Shown here piece by piece: positions 10,147 through 19,243 of a stretch of 64,000 nt of DNA (positions are counted from its first letter, which is position 1; every line of letters begins with the position of its first letter). Both the position numbers and the translations under genes were made by a program. The notes beneath the pieces were generated by a model. The model was given only the letters and a program-made list of their open reading frames with translations, did no database searches and was not told where the DNA came from. Source of the DNA: Foliimonas ilicis (lineage in GTDB: Bacteria; Pseudomonadota; Alphaproteobacteria; Rhizobiales; Rhizobiaceae); NCBI RefSeq assembly GCF_039939195.1, contig NZ_JBDUUH010000009.1:62001-126000 (forward strand), in the 5' to 3' direction.

Positions 10147-12621
10147 ATGAGCGATCAGTCCGAAAACATCCCCGGCGGAAACGCCGAATATGGCGCCGAT
10201 TCCATCAAGGTACTCAAGGGGTTGGATGCTGTCCGCAAACGCCCCGGCATGTATATCGGCGACACGGACGATGGTTCGGGCCTGCATCACATGGTCTACG
10301 AAGTCGTCGATAATGCGATCGACGAATCGCTGGCAGGCCATGCCGATCTCGTTTCCGTGACGCTTAATCCCGATGGCTCTGTCACCGTGATCGACAATGG
10401 CCGCGGAATTCCGACCGATATCCACACCGGCGAAGGCATTTCGGCTGCCGAAGTCATCATGACGCAGCTTCACGCTGGCGGTAAGTTCGACCAGAATTCC
10501 TACAAGGTTTCCGGCGGTCTGCACGGCGTCGGTGTCTCGGTGGTGAACGCTCTGTCCGGCTGGCTGAAGCTGAAAGTCCGCCGCAACGGCAATGTCCACG
10601 AGATGAGCTTTACCCACGGCAATGCCGATGCTCCGCTCGCCATCACCGGCAGCTATGTGGAAAACAAGCAGCCCGGCACCAATGAAGGCCGCAGCGGCAC
10701 GGAGATCACCTTCTTCCCGTCTGCCGAGACGTTCACCATGATCGACTTCGATTATGGCACGCTGGAGCATCGTCTGCGCGAACTGGCCTTCCTGAATTCG
10801 GGCGTGCGCATCGTTCTCACCGACAAGCGCCATGCCGACATCAAGGTTCAGGAACTGCTCTATGAGGGCGGGCTTGAAGAGTTCGTCAAATATCTCGATC
10901 GCGCCAAGAAGCCGCTGATCGAAAAGCCTATCGCCATCAAATCCGAGCGTGACGGCATCACCGTTGAAGTCGCAATGTGGTGGAATGACAGCTACCACGA
11001 AAACGTGCTGGCCTTCACCAACAACATCCCGCAGCGCGACGGCGGCACGCACCTTGCCGGTTTCCGTGGCGCGCTGACGCGTCAGGTGACGGGCTATGCC
11101 GAATCTTCCGGCATCTCCAAGAAAGAAAAGGTATCGATCACCGGCGACGACAGCCGCGAAGGGCTGACGGCGGTTCTTTCAGTGAAAGTGCCGGATCCGA
11201 AATTCTCCTCGCAGACCAAGGACAAGCTGGTTTCCTCCGAAGTGCGCCCGGTGGTCGAAAGCCTCGTCAACGATGCGCTCGGCACATGGTTCGAGGAACA
11301 CCCGGCTGAGGCGAAGATACTTATCGCCAAGGTGGTCGAGGCCGCTGCTGCCCGTGAAGCCGCCCGCAAGGCGCGCGAACTGACCCGCCGCAAAGGTGTT
11401 CTGGACATCTCCTCCTTGCCCGGCAAGCTAGCCGACTGCCAGGAGCGCGATCCGGCCAAGTCCGAAATCTTCATCGTCGAGGGTGACTCCGCAGGCGGCT
11501 CCGCAAAGGGCGGCCGCTCGCGCCAGAACCAGGCGATCCTGCCGCTGCGCGGTAAGATCCTGAACGTCGAGCGAGCCCGTTTCGACCGTATGCTCGGCTC
11601 GGACATGATCGGCACGCTGATCATGGCTCTCGGCACGTCGATCGGCAAAGACGAGTTCAACGCCGACAAGCTGCGCTACCACAAGATCATCATCATGACC
11701 GACGCTGACGTCGACGGGGCGCATATTCGCACGCTGCTGTTGACGTTCTTCTTCCGTCAGATGCCGGAACTGATCGAGCGCGGGCATCTCTATATCGCCC
11801 AGCCGCCGCTCTATAAGGTCAGCCGGGGCAAAAGCTCGCAATACATCAAGGACGAGAGCGCTTTCGAGACGTTCCTCATCGATTCCGGTCTGGACGATGC
11901 GTCGCTTTCCATGTCCTCCGGCGAGGTCCGTATGGGGCGCGATCTGCGTGCCGCCGTCGAAGACGCGCTGGCGGTTCGCACGCTGATCAACGGATTGCAC
12001 ACGCGCTACAATCGTGCGGTTGTCGAGCAGGCCGCGATTGCGGGCGCGCTCAACCCGGCAATCGTGGAAGACCTCGGCCGAGCCGACGCCATGGCGCAGA
12101 CCATCGCCGGACGTCTCGATGCGGTTGCCGAAGATATCGAGCGTGGCTGGACCGGCCGCACCTCGACCTCCAATGAAGGCCCCGGCGGGTTCATTTTCGA
12201 ACGCACCATTCGCGGCGTCAAAGAAGTCGCCCATCTCGACATGGCGCTGCTGAATTCGGCCGATGCGCGCGCGCTGGACCGTTATTCGACGCGTCTTGGC
12301 GAAGTCTATGCGCTTCCGCCGGTTCTGCGCCGCCGCGAGGTCAATGAGACGATTGCAGGCCCAATGGCGCTGCTCGACGCGATCTTCGCCTCAGGCCGCA
12401 AGGGTCTGACCATGCAGCGATACAAGGGTCTTGGCGAAATGAACGCCGAGCAGCTTTGGGAAACCACGCTGGACCCGAATGTGCGCTCGCTGCTGCAGGT
12501 TAGGGTCAACGATGCGACTGATGCCGATTCACTGTTCTCGAGGCTGATGGGCGACGACGTGGAACCGCGCCGCGACTTCATTCAGGAAAACGCGCTCTCG
12601 GTGGCCAATCTCGACGTTTGA
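10147..12621 (+). CDS. gyrB: DNA gyrase subunit B
   Basis: ATPase subunit of the type II topoisomerase that introduces negative supercoils. Domains in order: GHKL ATPase (about 20-230) with DNAIDE, DNGRGIP and GGLHGVGVSVVNALS; transducer (about 240-410); TOPRIM with EGDSAGGSAKGGRSR and DADVDGAHIRTLLLTFF; and the C-terminal YKGLGEMNAEQLWETTLDP block. The protein is about 824 residues and intact. The start is the ATG at 10147 followed by the usual MSDQ-type leader; the upstream open frame is not coding. It stands alone, without recF or dnaN, as is usual in this order. Confidence 0.98.
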   Translation: MSDQSENIPGGNAEYGADSIKVLKGLDAVRKRPGMYIGDTDDGSGLHHMVYEVVDNAIDESLAGHADLVSVTLNPDGSVTVIDNGRGIPTDIHTGEGISAAEVIMTQLHAGGKFDQNSYKVSGGLHGVGVSVVNALSGWLKLKVRRNGNVHEMSFTHGNADAPLAITGSYVENKQPGTNEGRSGTEITFFPSAETFTMIDFDYGTLEHRLRELAFLNSGVRIVLTDKRHADIKVQELLYEGGLEEFVKYLDRAKKPLIEKPIAIKSERDGITVEVAMWWNDSYHENVLAFTNNIPQRDGGTHLAGFRGALTRQVTGYAESSGISKKEKVSITGDDSREGLTAVLSVKVPDPKFSSQTKDKLVSSEVRPVVESLVNDALGTWFEEHPAEAKILIAKVVEAAAAREAARKARELTRRKGVLDISSLPGKLADCQERDPAKSEIFIVEGDSAGGSAKGGRSRQNQAILPLRGKILNVERARFDRMLGSDMIGTLIMALGTSIGKDEFNADKLRYHKIIIMTDADVDGAHIRTLLLTFFFRQMPELIERGHLYIAQPPLYKVSRGKSSQYIKDESAFETFLIDSGLDDASLSMSSGEVRMGRDLRAAVEDALAVRTLINGLHTRYNRAVVEQAAIAGALNPAIVEDLGRADAMAQTIAGRLDAVAEDIERGWTGRTSTSNEGPGGFIFERTIRGVKEVAHLDMALLNSADARALDRYSTRLGEVYALPPVLRRREVNETIAGPMALLDAIFASGRKGLTMQRYKGLGEMNAEQLWETTLDPNVRSLLQVRVNDATDADSLFSRLMGDDVEPRRDFIQENALSVANLDV

Positions 12622-12633
12622 TGGGGTTGCGAT

Positions 12634-12978
12634 TCATAGCAGCAAAACCAGAACCAGCCAGGCTGCTGCACCCATCTTTGCCGTAGACGCAAAAGCACCG
12701 CCGCTCATGCCGGCGGTGCGCCATACTGAAAAGCACAGGAAGATATTGTAGGGCGTCGGCGAGAAGAACATCACCAGCGCGACCCAAAGCGGCGCTTTGA
12801 AACCGAGCGCCAGCAATGACGCGACGGTCGTCGCGATGTTGAGCGCGCTTCCGATCAGAACCATATCGCGCCAGAAAAGCGTCTTCAGCGGCACGAAACC
12901 ATGCCAGCGCAAACCGAAAAAACCGAGTTTGTGGTCGGTTTTGGCCCGAATTTCATCTCTGTCTACGGGCGCGGACAT
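12634..12978 (-). CDS. Small hypothetical membrane protein
   Basis: Protein of 114 residues with a hydrophilic N-terminus (about 1-35) and three predicted transmembrane segments (about 36-58, 62-82 and 95-114). The stretch LMFFSPTPYNIFLCFSVWR-like between helices two and three is polar and aromatic. It lies just downstream of coaBC on the same strand, 10 bp from the coaBC stop-side boundary, so it may be read with the ubiE-ubiB or coaBC transcript. No family recognised. Confidence 0.65.
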   Translation of the reverse strand: MSAPVDRDEIRAKTDHKLGFFGLRWHGFVPLKTLFWRDMVLIGSALNIATTVASLLALGFKAPLWVALVMFFSPTPYNIFLCFSVWRTAGMSGGAFASTAKMGAAAWLVLVLLL

Positions 12979-12988
12979 GAAATGTTGC

Positions 12989-14224
12989 CTAGGTTTCGAC
13001 GGTTTCGAGGCGTTTTGCCACCAGATACGCCAATTTCTCGGCGACTTCTTCCTTGGTCATGTCCGGCCATTCCTCGACGCTGGAGCGCGACACGATCCGA
13101 ACGCGGTTGCGGTCGCCGCCCATGACGCCGCTTTCCGCGCTCACATCATTGGCGACAATGAAATCGGCACCCTTCTTGTTGAGCTTTGCCTGCGCGTTTT
13201 CGATGACGTTCTGGGTTTCGGCGGCGAAGCCAACGACCAGAAACGGTCGTTTCTCATGATGTCCAATCCCGGCAAGAATGTCGGGATTTTCGACCATCGA
13301 AAGGCTCGGCGGGCCGTCTGCCGCGGCCTTCTTTATCTTCTGGCCGGAGGCGCTTTCGGTGCGCCAGTCGGCGACCGCCGCGACCATGATCGCCGCGTCC
13401 GCAGGCAAAAGCTGCTCCACAGCTTTTTTCATTTCACGCGCCGTTTCGACATGGTGCGTTTTGACGCCCGCAGGATCTGGAATGGAAACCGGCCCCGATA
13501 CGAGGTGAACATCCGCGCCGAGCTTTGCCAGCGCTGCCGCAATCGCGTGGCCCTGCTTGCCCGAAGAGCGATTGGCGATGTAGCGCACCGGATCGATCGG
13601 CTCATGGGTCGGTCCCGATGTGAGGATGATCTTACGGCCTGCAAGCAACGCAGGCGTCTTGTTGAGCAAGGCCTCGATTGCCGCAACGATTTCGAGCGGC
13701 TCGGCCATCCGTCCTTCGCCGGCCTCGTTGCTTTCGGCCATTTCACCCTTGTTGGGTCCGACGAAATTTACGCCGTCTTGCCTGAGCGTGTCGCGATTGC
13801 GGCGTGTCGCGGGGTGGTTCCACATTGCCGGGTTCATTGCGGGCGCCATCAGCACCTTCTTGTCAGTCGCCAGCAAGGTCGTCGATGCAAGATCGTTTGC
13901 GTGGCCGTTCGCAAGTTTTGCCATGAGGTCGGCAGTCGCGGGCGCAACGACAATCAAATCCGCCTCGCGTGACAGCCTGATATGCCCAACATCATGCTCG
14001 TCATGCCGGTCGAACAAGTTTGTAAACACATGATCGGCGGTCAATGCACCAACCGATAGCGGCGTCACGAAATGCTGCGCCGCTTCCGTCATCACCGCGC
14101 GCACCGAGGCACCGCGCTCGCGTAGCCTGCGGATGAGGTCGAGGCATTTATAGGCAGCAATACCACCTCCGATGATGAGCAGGATGCGCTTTTGCGAAAG
14201 GCTCATAATGTCTGCTTCCGTCAT
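12989..14224 (-). CDS. coaBC: Bifunctional phosphopantothenoylcysteine decarboxylase/phosphopantothenate--cysteine ligase
   Basis: Carries two successive steps of coenzyme A synthesis. The N-terminal half (about 1-190) is the FMN-dependent CoaC decarboxylase, with the flavoprotein start IIGGGIAAYK and the APAMNPAMWNHPATRRN substrate-recognition segment. The C-terminal half (about 200-405) is the CoaB ligase, with TSGPTHEPIDPVRYIANRSSGKQG and VAAVADWR. At 411 residues the length is normal. The ATG at 14224 overlaps the vapC stop codon as ATGA; an internal ATG at 14206 is an alternative start. Confidence 0.96.
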   Translation of the reverse strand: MTEADIMSLSQKRILLIIGGGIAAYKCLDLIRRLRERGASVRAVMTEAAQHFVTPLSVGALTADHVFTNLFDRHDEHDVGHIRLSREADLIVVAPATADLMAKLANGHANDLASTTLLATDKKVLMAPAMNPAMWNHPATRRNRDTLRQDGVNFVGPNKGEMAESNEAGEGRMAEPLEIVAAIEALLNKTPALLAGRKIILTSGPTHEPIDPVRYIANRSSGKQGHAIAAALAKLGADVHLVSGPVSIPDPAGVKTHHVETAREMKKAVEQLLPADAAIMVAAVADWRTESASGQKIKKAAADGPPSLSMVENPDILAGIGHHEKRPFLVVGFAAETQNVIENAQAKLNKKGADFIVANDVSAESGVMGGDRNRVRIVSRSSVEEWPDMTKEEVAEKLAYLVAKRLETVET

Positions 14225-14625
14225 GCGGGCTTTAGTGCCGGTTCGATGTCTGTATGCACGAAGTCGTTGCCCTTATAAAGCAGCGGCAGATTTCGCGACT
14301 TGGCAAGCGCGTAGGAAAAACAGTCGCCCATGTTGAGATTGGCCTTATGGCCAGACCCGCGCCCGTAGCGGACATGTGCGATGAAAGCCTCTTCGGAATG
14401 GGCTTGATCGAAAACCGCTACTTCAAATTCGGCACCGGCGATCAGGGCGTCCAGTCGTCTCTTTCCATCGAGTCCGAGCCTTCGGAAAACTACGATGTTT
14501 GTTTCGGTCAATGTTGCCGCAGAGATAACGATGGAGTCCTCAAGCAGTAAACGTCCTATTCTCGGAGCTTCCGCTTCCGAAGCCAGAAACGCGAATATGG
14601 CTGAGGTATCAATTGCTATGGTCAT
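14221..14625 (-). CDS. VapC-type PIN-domain ribonuclease toxin
   Basis: Type II toxin of the PIN nuclease fold, about 134 residues. Acidic metal-binding residues are in place: the first Asp in AIDTSAIFAF, Glu in TLTETNIVV, and the C-terminal GDCFSYALAKS. The cognate antitoxin is immediately upstream. I start at the ATG at 14625, inside the antitoxin's last codons; the frame extends to 14667. Known VapC toxins cut initiator tRNA or rRNA, but the target here is not shown. The stop codon overlaps the coaBC start. Confidence 0.88.
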   Translation of the reverse strand: MTIAIDTSAIFAFLASEAEAPRIGRLLLEDSIVISAATLTETNIVVFRRLGLDGKRRLDALIAGAEFEVAVFDQAHSEEAFIAHVRYGRGSGHKANLNMGDCFSYALAKSRNLPLLYKGNDFVHTDIEPALKPA

Positions 14626-14866
14626 CGTAGAGATAGTCCCATAGCTCGTCCTGCGCTTGCTTGCCATCCACGGGAGCGTCTGGCTTTTTGGAGAGTTTCA
14701 TTATCTCTTCAAGCGTCGCTTTTTTCCTATGCGCTGAGGTTTCGATAACATCCTTGGAAAGGACGTCCCGTACCTCCTGCTCCATCGAAACGCCGCGCGC
14801 GGCGGCGCGCTTGCGCAGTTCCAGCTTAACACTGTCGTCAAGATTTCGAATTGTCAGGGTGCCCAT
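14609..14866 (-). CDS. VapB-type antitoxin, ribbon-helix-helix (FitA-like)
   Basis: An 85-residue DNA-binding antitoxin. The N-terminal ribbon-helix-helix is MGTLTIRNLDDSVKLELRKRAAARGVSMEQEVRDVL, typical of the FitA/VapB group. The charged C-terminal tail is expected to block the VapC active site. GGAG is five bases before the ATG. It overlaps vapC by about 17 bp, giving the normal antitoxin-first coupling. Autoregulation is expected through the palindrome just upstream. Confidence 0.88.
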   Translation of the reverse strand: MGTLTIRNLDDSVKLELRKRAAARGVSMEQEVRDVLSKDVIETSAHRKKATLEEIMKLSKKPDAPVDGKQAQDELWDYLYDDHSN

Positions 14867-14944
14867 TTCAACTCCATGTTGTTTGTTTCAACATATTGTT
14901 GATTATAGGCATGAAAAGAGCCGCTTTCAATGACAGCAATGCTG
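14867..14944 (-). promoter_or_regulatory. Probable vapBC promoter/operator
   Basis: The AT-rich 78 bp between vapB and ubiB hold the palindrome CAACATATTGTTG (14889-14901) and a second related half-site TGTTG at 14877-14881, about 25 bp before the vapB start. This placement fits autorepression by the VapBC complex. It is inferred from position and symmetry only. Confidence 0.5.
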
Positions 14945-16519
14945 TCAGATCAGTCTCCACGCGATCCAGAGCAATGTCGCCGCGATGATCCAGAGCGCTA
15001 TGCGTCCGGAGCGGGTGTAGCGGGCTTCTGCCTTGCCGATTGCCTTTGCTGTTTCAGGATCGAAGCGCAAACCGTTTTCGGCCATGGCGTCGATCTCGCG
15101 GGTCAGGCGCTCTGTACGCAACGCCAGTTCCGGGGCCTGCCGTGCGATCGAGATCAGTGCGCCTGCTGCCTCGCGCGCGTCGTCCAGAATGCCGCGCGGG
15201 CCGAGATTGCCTCTGATCCAGTCTCCAACGACGGGTTCTGCCGTCTTCCACATGTTGAACGTGGGATCGAGCGTGCGTGCGACGCCTTCGACAACGACCA
15301 TCGTCTTTTGCAAAAGCACCAGTTCGGGGCGCGCCGCCATGTCGAACAATTCGGTGACTTCGAAAAGCAGGGTCAGCAGCCGCGCCATGGAGATCGTCTC
15401 GGCTGGCTGGCCATGGATCGGCTCGCCGATGGCGCGGATGGCCTGCGCGAAGGAGGCGACATTTTGCGTGCGCGGCACATAGCCCGCTTCGAAATGCACT
15501 TCGGCGACGCGCAGATAATCACGCGTGATGAAACCGTAGAGGATTTCGGCCAGAAAACGGCGTTCCTTCTTGCCGAGCCGCCCGGAAATGCCGAGATCGA
15601 CCGCGACGATCATGCCCGAGGAATCCACGAACAGATTGCCCGGATGCATGTCGGCGTGGAAAAAGCCGTCGCGCAGCGTGTGACGCAGGAATGACTGGAC
15701 GAGGTTGGCGGCAATCGTCTGAAGATCGTGACCTGCTTCACGCAAAGCCTCGACATTGTTCATCTTGATGCCGTCGATCCACTCCATGGTCAGCACGTCG
15801 CGGCCGGTGCGTTCCCAGTCCACGTAAGGAACACGGAAACCCGGATCATCGCGCGTATTCTCGCCGATTTCGGAGAGTGCTGCAGCCTCCAGCCGAAGAT
15901 CCATTTCGATCTTGGTCGTCTGCGCCAGCGTTTCCGTCACTTCGACCGGACGCAGACGCCTGCTGGAAGGAATGTGCTTTTCCTGCAGTCTGGCCGCAAG
16001 GAAATAGCTTTCGAGATCGAGCGCGAAGGCACGGCGCACGCCGGGGCGGATGACCTTCACCGCGACCTTGGAAATGACGCCGTCCTTCTCGACTTCGGCT
16101 TCATGCACCTGCGCGATGGAAGCAGCCGCAATCGGCTCGCCAAGCGAATGGTAGAGATCGTCAACCGGCCGTCCGAGCGAACCTTCGATAAGGGCCACCG
16201 CTTCCTTTTTCGGAAACGTGCTCATGCGGTCCTGAAGCAGTGCGAGGTCGACTGCAATATCGTTGCCGACGACATCGGGGCGGGTCGCCAGAAACTGCCC
16301 GAGCTTCACATAGGAGGGGCCGAGTTTCGCGACGGCATCGGCAAGGCGTTCGCTACGCTGCAGTTTCCTTGCACTGCGACGCGTGAACAGCTTCGCCACG
16401 CGCCAGCCGAAGCGCGGCAGGCCGTATAATTCTTCGCCGGGCAGGGCGGCGACAACGCCTTCTCGCGTCATGATCCAGCCCGCCCGGATCAATCGGAAAC
16501 CCGCACCGATATTGCTCAT
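14945..16519 (-). CDS. ubiB: Atypical protein kinase UbiB, ubiquinone biosynthesis
   Basis: Membrane-associated ABC1/ADCK-type ATPase needed for ubiquinone production. The family motif KLGPSYVKLGQFLATRPDV is at about residues 63-85. Then come the alanine-rich nucleotide loop PIAAASIAQVHEAEV, the kinase lysine segment VAVKVIRPGV, and the DMHPGNLFVD catalytic loop. One C-terminal hydrophobic anchor (about 502-522) is present. At 524 residues the length is normal. It follows ubiE by 13 bp, so the two form an operon. Confidence 0.95.
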   Translation of the reverse strand: MSNIGAGFRLIRAGWIMTREGVVAALPGEELYGLPRFGWRVAKLFTRRSARKLQRSERLADAVAKLGPSYVKLGQFLATRPDVVGNDIAVDLALLQDRMSTFPKKEAVALIEGSLGRPVDDLYHSLGEPIAAASIAQVHEAEVEKDGVISKVAVKVIRPGVRRAFALDLESYFLAARLQEKHIPSSRRLRPVEVTETLAQTTKIEMDLRLEAAALSEIGENTRDDPGFRVPYVDWERTGRDVLTMEWIDGIKMNNVEALREAGHDLQTIAANLVQSFLRHTLRDGFFHADMHPGNLFVDSSGMIVAVDLGISGRLGKKERRFLAEILYGFITRDYLRVAEVHFEAGYVPRTQNVASFAQAIRAIGEPIHGQPAETISMARLLTLLFEVTELFDMAARPELVLLQKTMVVVEGVARTLDPTFNMWKTAEPVVGDWIRGNLGPRGILDDAREAAGALISIARQAPELALRTERLTREIDAMAENGLRFDPETAKAIGKAEARYTRSGRIALWIIAATLLWIAWRLI

Positions 16520-16532
16520 GCGGCGAATTCCG

Positions 16533-17309
16533 TCAAAGTTTCCAGCCCGAATGCAGTGCCGCGATGCCGCCGGAATAATTCCGGAACGTGACCCGCTCGA
16601 AACCGGCGCGCTCGATCATCGCCGCGAAATTCGGCTGGTTGGGAAATTTGCGAATGGATTCGACAAGATAGGCGTAAGGCTCAGCCTCGCCGGTCACGAC
16701 CTTGCCGATCTGCGGAATAGCATTGAATGACCACGCCTCATAGACCTTGTCGAGTATGGGCATATCGACTTCGGAAAATTCGAGGCACAGAAAGCGCCCG
16801 CCGGGCTTCAAAACGCGAAACGCCTCTTTCAACGCGACGTCGATGCGGGGAACGTTGCGAATGCCGAAAGCGATCGTATAGGCGTCGAAAGTCTCGTCTG
16901 CGAAGGGCAATTCTTCGGCATTGGCTTCGACAAAATCGGTGTTGGCTTCCAGCTTGCGCTTGGCGGCGCGCTCGCGCCCGACCTGCAGCATCGAGCCGTT
17001 GATGTCGAGCACGGTTGCATGCGCATGGCCGTGTGATGCATCGACGATGCGGAATGCGATGTCTCCGGTGCCGCCTGCAACGTCGAGAACGGAAAAACCG
17101 GCGCGCTTCGGCGGATTGAGAGCCGTGACCATGCCGTCTTTCCACGCGCGATGCAGGCCGCCCGACATCAGATCGTTCATCACGTCGTAGCGGTTTGCGA
17201 CCTTGTGGAAGACCTCGTTGACCAGAGGCTGCTTTTCACCTTCCGCGACATTTCGGAAGCCGTAGGAATTTTCCATGCCTCCGGCGGCGGTGGTTCTCTG
17301 TTCTGACAT
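16533..17309 (-). CDS. ubiE: Demethylmenaquinone/2-polyprenyl-6-methoxybenzoquinol methyltransferase
   Basis: SAM-dependent C-methyltransferase of the ubiquinone pathway, about 258 residues. Motifs are VANRYDVMNDLMSGGLHRAWK, the SAM-binding LDVAGGTGDIAF, FDAYTIAFGIRNVP and the PGGRFLCLEFSEVD strand. I start at the ATG at 17309 (MSEQRTTAAGG); the frame is open to 17342. It is the first gene of the ubiE-ubiB pair and is divergent from add. Confidence 0.95.
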   Translation of the reverse strand: MSEQRTTAAGGMENSYGFRNVAEGEKQPLVNEVFHKVANRYDVMNDLMSGGLHRAWKDGMVTALNPPKRAGFSVLDVAGGTGDIAFRIVDASHGHAHATVLDINGSMLQVGRERAAKRKLEANTDFVEANAEELPFADETFDAYTIAFGIRNVPRIDVALKEAFRVLKPGGRFLCLEFSEVDMPILDKVYEAWSFNAIPQIGKVVTGEAEPYAYLVESIRKFPNQPNFAAMIERAGFERVTFRNYSGGIAALHSGWKL

Positions 17310-17433
17310 TTTTCTGATCCAATCCGGTTCGGCGGGGACCATAGCCGATCAGAACACGGCGCGCTATCCTGACCCATGAACGCGGTGAAAAGCCGCGCCT
17401 GGCTGGATGCGCTATCACAGACGAGGATTGCGA

Positions 17434-18408
17434 ATGCCGATGAAAGCCGAATTGCACTGCCACATAGAGGGTGCCGCCGCACCCGAACTGGTCATTCGGC
17501 AGGCAGAAAAATATGGCGTCGATGCCAGCGCCGTCATTCAGGACAACGCATTCGTCTGGCACGATTTCACCAGTTTTCTGGCGGCTTATGATTTTGCCGC
17601 CAATCTTTTCCGCACCGAGGACGATTATGCGCGGCTGGCCGAGCATTATCTCAGCAGCATCGCAAAAGACGGTGCGATCTATTCCGAGTTTTTCACTTCG
17701 CCCGATCATGCCGAAAGCGCCGGCCTCTCGCCACAGGCCTATACGGATGCTCTAGGCGAAGGCATGGAGCGCGCCAAGGCCAAGACCGGCATCGAATCGC
17801 GCATGATCGTCACCGGCGTTCGGCACAAGGGCGTTGCTTCAATCGAGGCGGCAGCACGCTTTGCCGCGAAATGCGGACACAAGCTCGTATCGGGTTTCGG
17901 CGTGGCTGGCGACGAGCGGCAGGGCGACATGGAAGACTATGTCCGAGCCTTCGAAATCGCGCGTGAGGCAGGGCTGGGCATCACCGTTCACGCAGGCGAA
18001 TTCTGCGGCTGGGAAAGCGTGGAGGCCGCGCTCGATCACATAAGGCCGGCGCGGATCGGCCACGGCGTTCGGGCGATCGAAAACCCTGACATCGTACGGC
18101 GGATAAAGGATGAGGGCGTCGTGCTGGAATGCTGTCCCGGTTCGAACATCGCGCTCGGCGTCTACCCGGATTTCGCAAGCCATCCATTTCCTGCGCTGAA
18201 GGCGGCAGGCTGCAAGGTAACGCTCAATTCGGACGATCCTCCGCATTTCCACACCTCGCTTGACCGGGAGTACAAGATCGCCGCTCAGCACTTCGGCATG
18301 AACGAGAAAGCGCTGCTTTCGGTCACGAAAACAGCACTCGAGGCGGCGTTCGTGGATCGCAGGACGAAGGCGGAATTGCTGGCGCGTCTGGCAAAGGCTT
18401 CCAAATAA
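17434..18408 (+). CDS. add: Adenosine deaminase
   Basis: Zinc amidohydrolase converting adenosine to inosine or a related purine to its deaminated form; 324 residues. Metal ligands are visible in AELHCHIEGAA, TVHAGEF and RIGHGVRAI, and the terminal metal Asp in LNSDDPPHF. I start at the ATG at 17434, preceded by GAGG; the frame begins at 17407. Adenine deaminase of the same superfamily is an alternative. It is clustered with upp and the nucleoside operon. Confidence 0.9.
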   Translation: MPMKAELHCHIEGAAAPELVIRQAEKYGVDASAVIQDNAFVWHDFTSFLAAYDFAANLFRTEDDYARLAEHYLSSIAKDGAIYSEFFTSPDHAESAGLSPQAYTDALGEGMERAKAKTGIESRMIVTGVRHKGVASIEAAARFAAKCGHKLVSGFGVAGDERQGDMEDYVRAFEIAREAGLGITVHAGEFCGWESVEAALDHIRPARIGHGVRAIENPDIVRRIKDEGVVLECCPGSNIALGVYPDFASHPFPALKAAGCKVTLNSDDPPHFHTSLDREYKIAAQHFGMNEKALLSVTKTALEAAFVDRRTKAELLARLAKASK

Positions 18409-18508
18409 GCGCTTTAAGGGCATAAAAACTGTGACTGGCGCGCCTGCGGGCGTTTCGGGCAGCGATGTCAGCCGCTACAGTGCCGCAACCGTTTTTCAGG
18501 AGTACACA

Positions 18509-19135
18509 ATGGGCGTGACCGTCGTCGATCATCCGCTTGTCCAGCACAAGCTCACCATCATGCGCGACAAGGATACATCGACCGCCGGGTTCCGCAGGCT
18601 GCTTCGGGAAATCTCGCTGCTGCTCGGTTATGAGGTCACGCGCGATCTCGAATTGACCACGCGCACCATCGAAACGCCCATCGAGACGATGGAAGCGCCG
18701 ACGCTCGAAGGCAAGAAACTGGTGTTTGCATCGGTTCTGCGTGCGGGCAACGGTCTGGTCGAAGGCCTGCTCGATCTCGTGCCTGCCGCCCGCGTCGCCC
18801 ATGTCGGCCTCTATCGCGACCACGAAACGCTCGAGGCGATCGAGTACTTCTTCAAGGCGCCAAGCGACCTCGGTGACCGTCTGGTGATCGTCGTCGATCC
18901 GATGCTGGCGACCGCGAATTCGGCGATTGCTGCCGTCGACAAGCTCAAGGAACGCGGTGCGACCAACATCCGCTTTCTCTGCCTTCTGGCCTCTCCCGAA
19001 GGCATCGAGCGCTTTACGAAGGAGCACCCGGATGTCCCGGTTTTCACGGCGTCGATCGACCGTGAACTCAACGAAAAGGGCTATATCCTGCCCGGTCTCG
19101 GCGACGCCGGCGACCGCATGTACGGCACCAAATAG
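18509..19135 (+). CDS. upp: Uracil phosphoribosyltransferase
   Basis: Cytoplasmic salvage enzyme making UMP from uracil and PRPP; 208 residues, the normal length. Motifs are HPLVQHKLTIMRDKDTST, ASVLRAGNGLVEGLLDLVP, and the PRPP-binding VIVVDPMLATANSA. The start at 18509 has an AGGAG ribosome-binding site seven bases upstream; the open frame extends to 18431 without coding character. It follows add by 100 bp on the same strand. Confidence 0.96.
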   Translation: MGVTVVDHPLVQHKLTIMRDKDTSTAGFRRLLREISLLLGYEVTRDLELTTRTIETPIETMEAPTLEGKKLVFASVLRAGNGLVEGLLDLVPAARVAHVGLYRDHETLEAIEYFFKAPSDLGDRLVIVVDPMLATANSAIAAVDKLKERGATNIRFLCLLASPEGIERFTKEHPDVPVFTASIDRELNEKGYILPGLGDAGDRMYGTK

Positions 19136-19243
19136 GCCCACCCGATAAGGTTTTGCTAACCTCAAATGTCATTTTCGGGCTGCATTAAGCGCGGCTTGTC
19201 TCACGCCTGATAAAGTTCGTCCTTGATAGACGGACTTTTGACC

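Noticed and set aside
10080..10200. Replication origin near gyrB.
   Set aside because: No dnaA, dnaN or recF, and no cluster of DnaA-box-like sites, was seen; gyrB is often unlinked from the origin in this order.
12797..13972. Long rightward frame opposite coaBC.
   Set aside because: It is antisense to a clear conserved gene, with basic, low-complexity composition and no recognisable domain.
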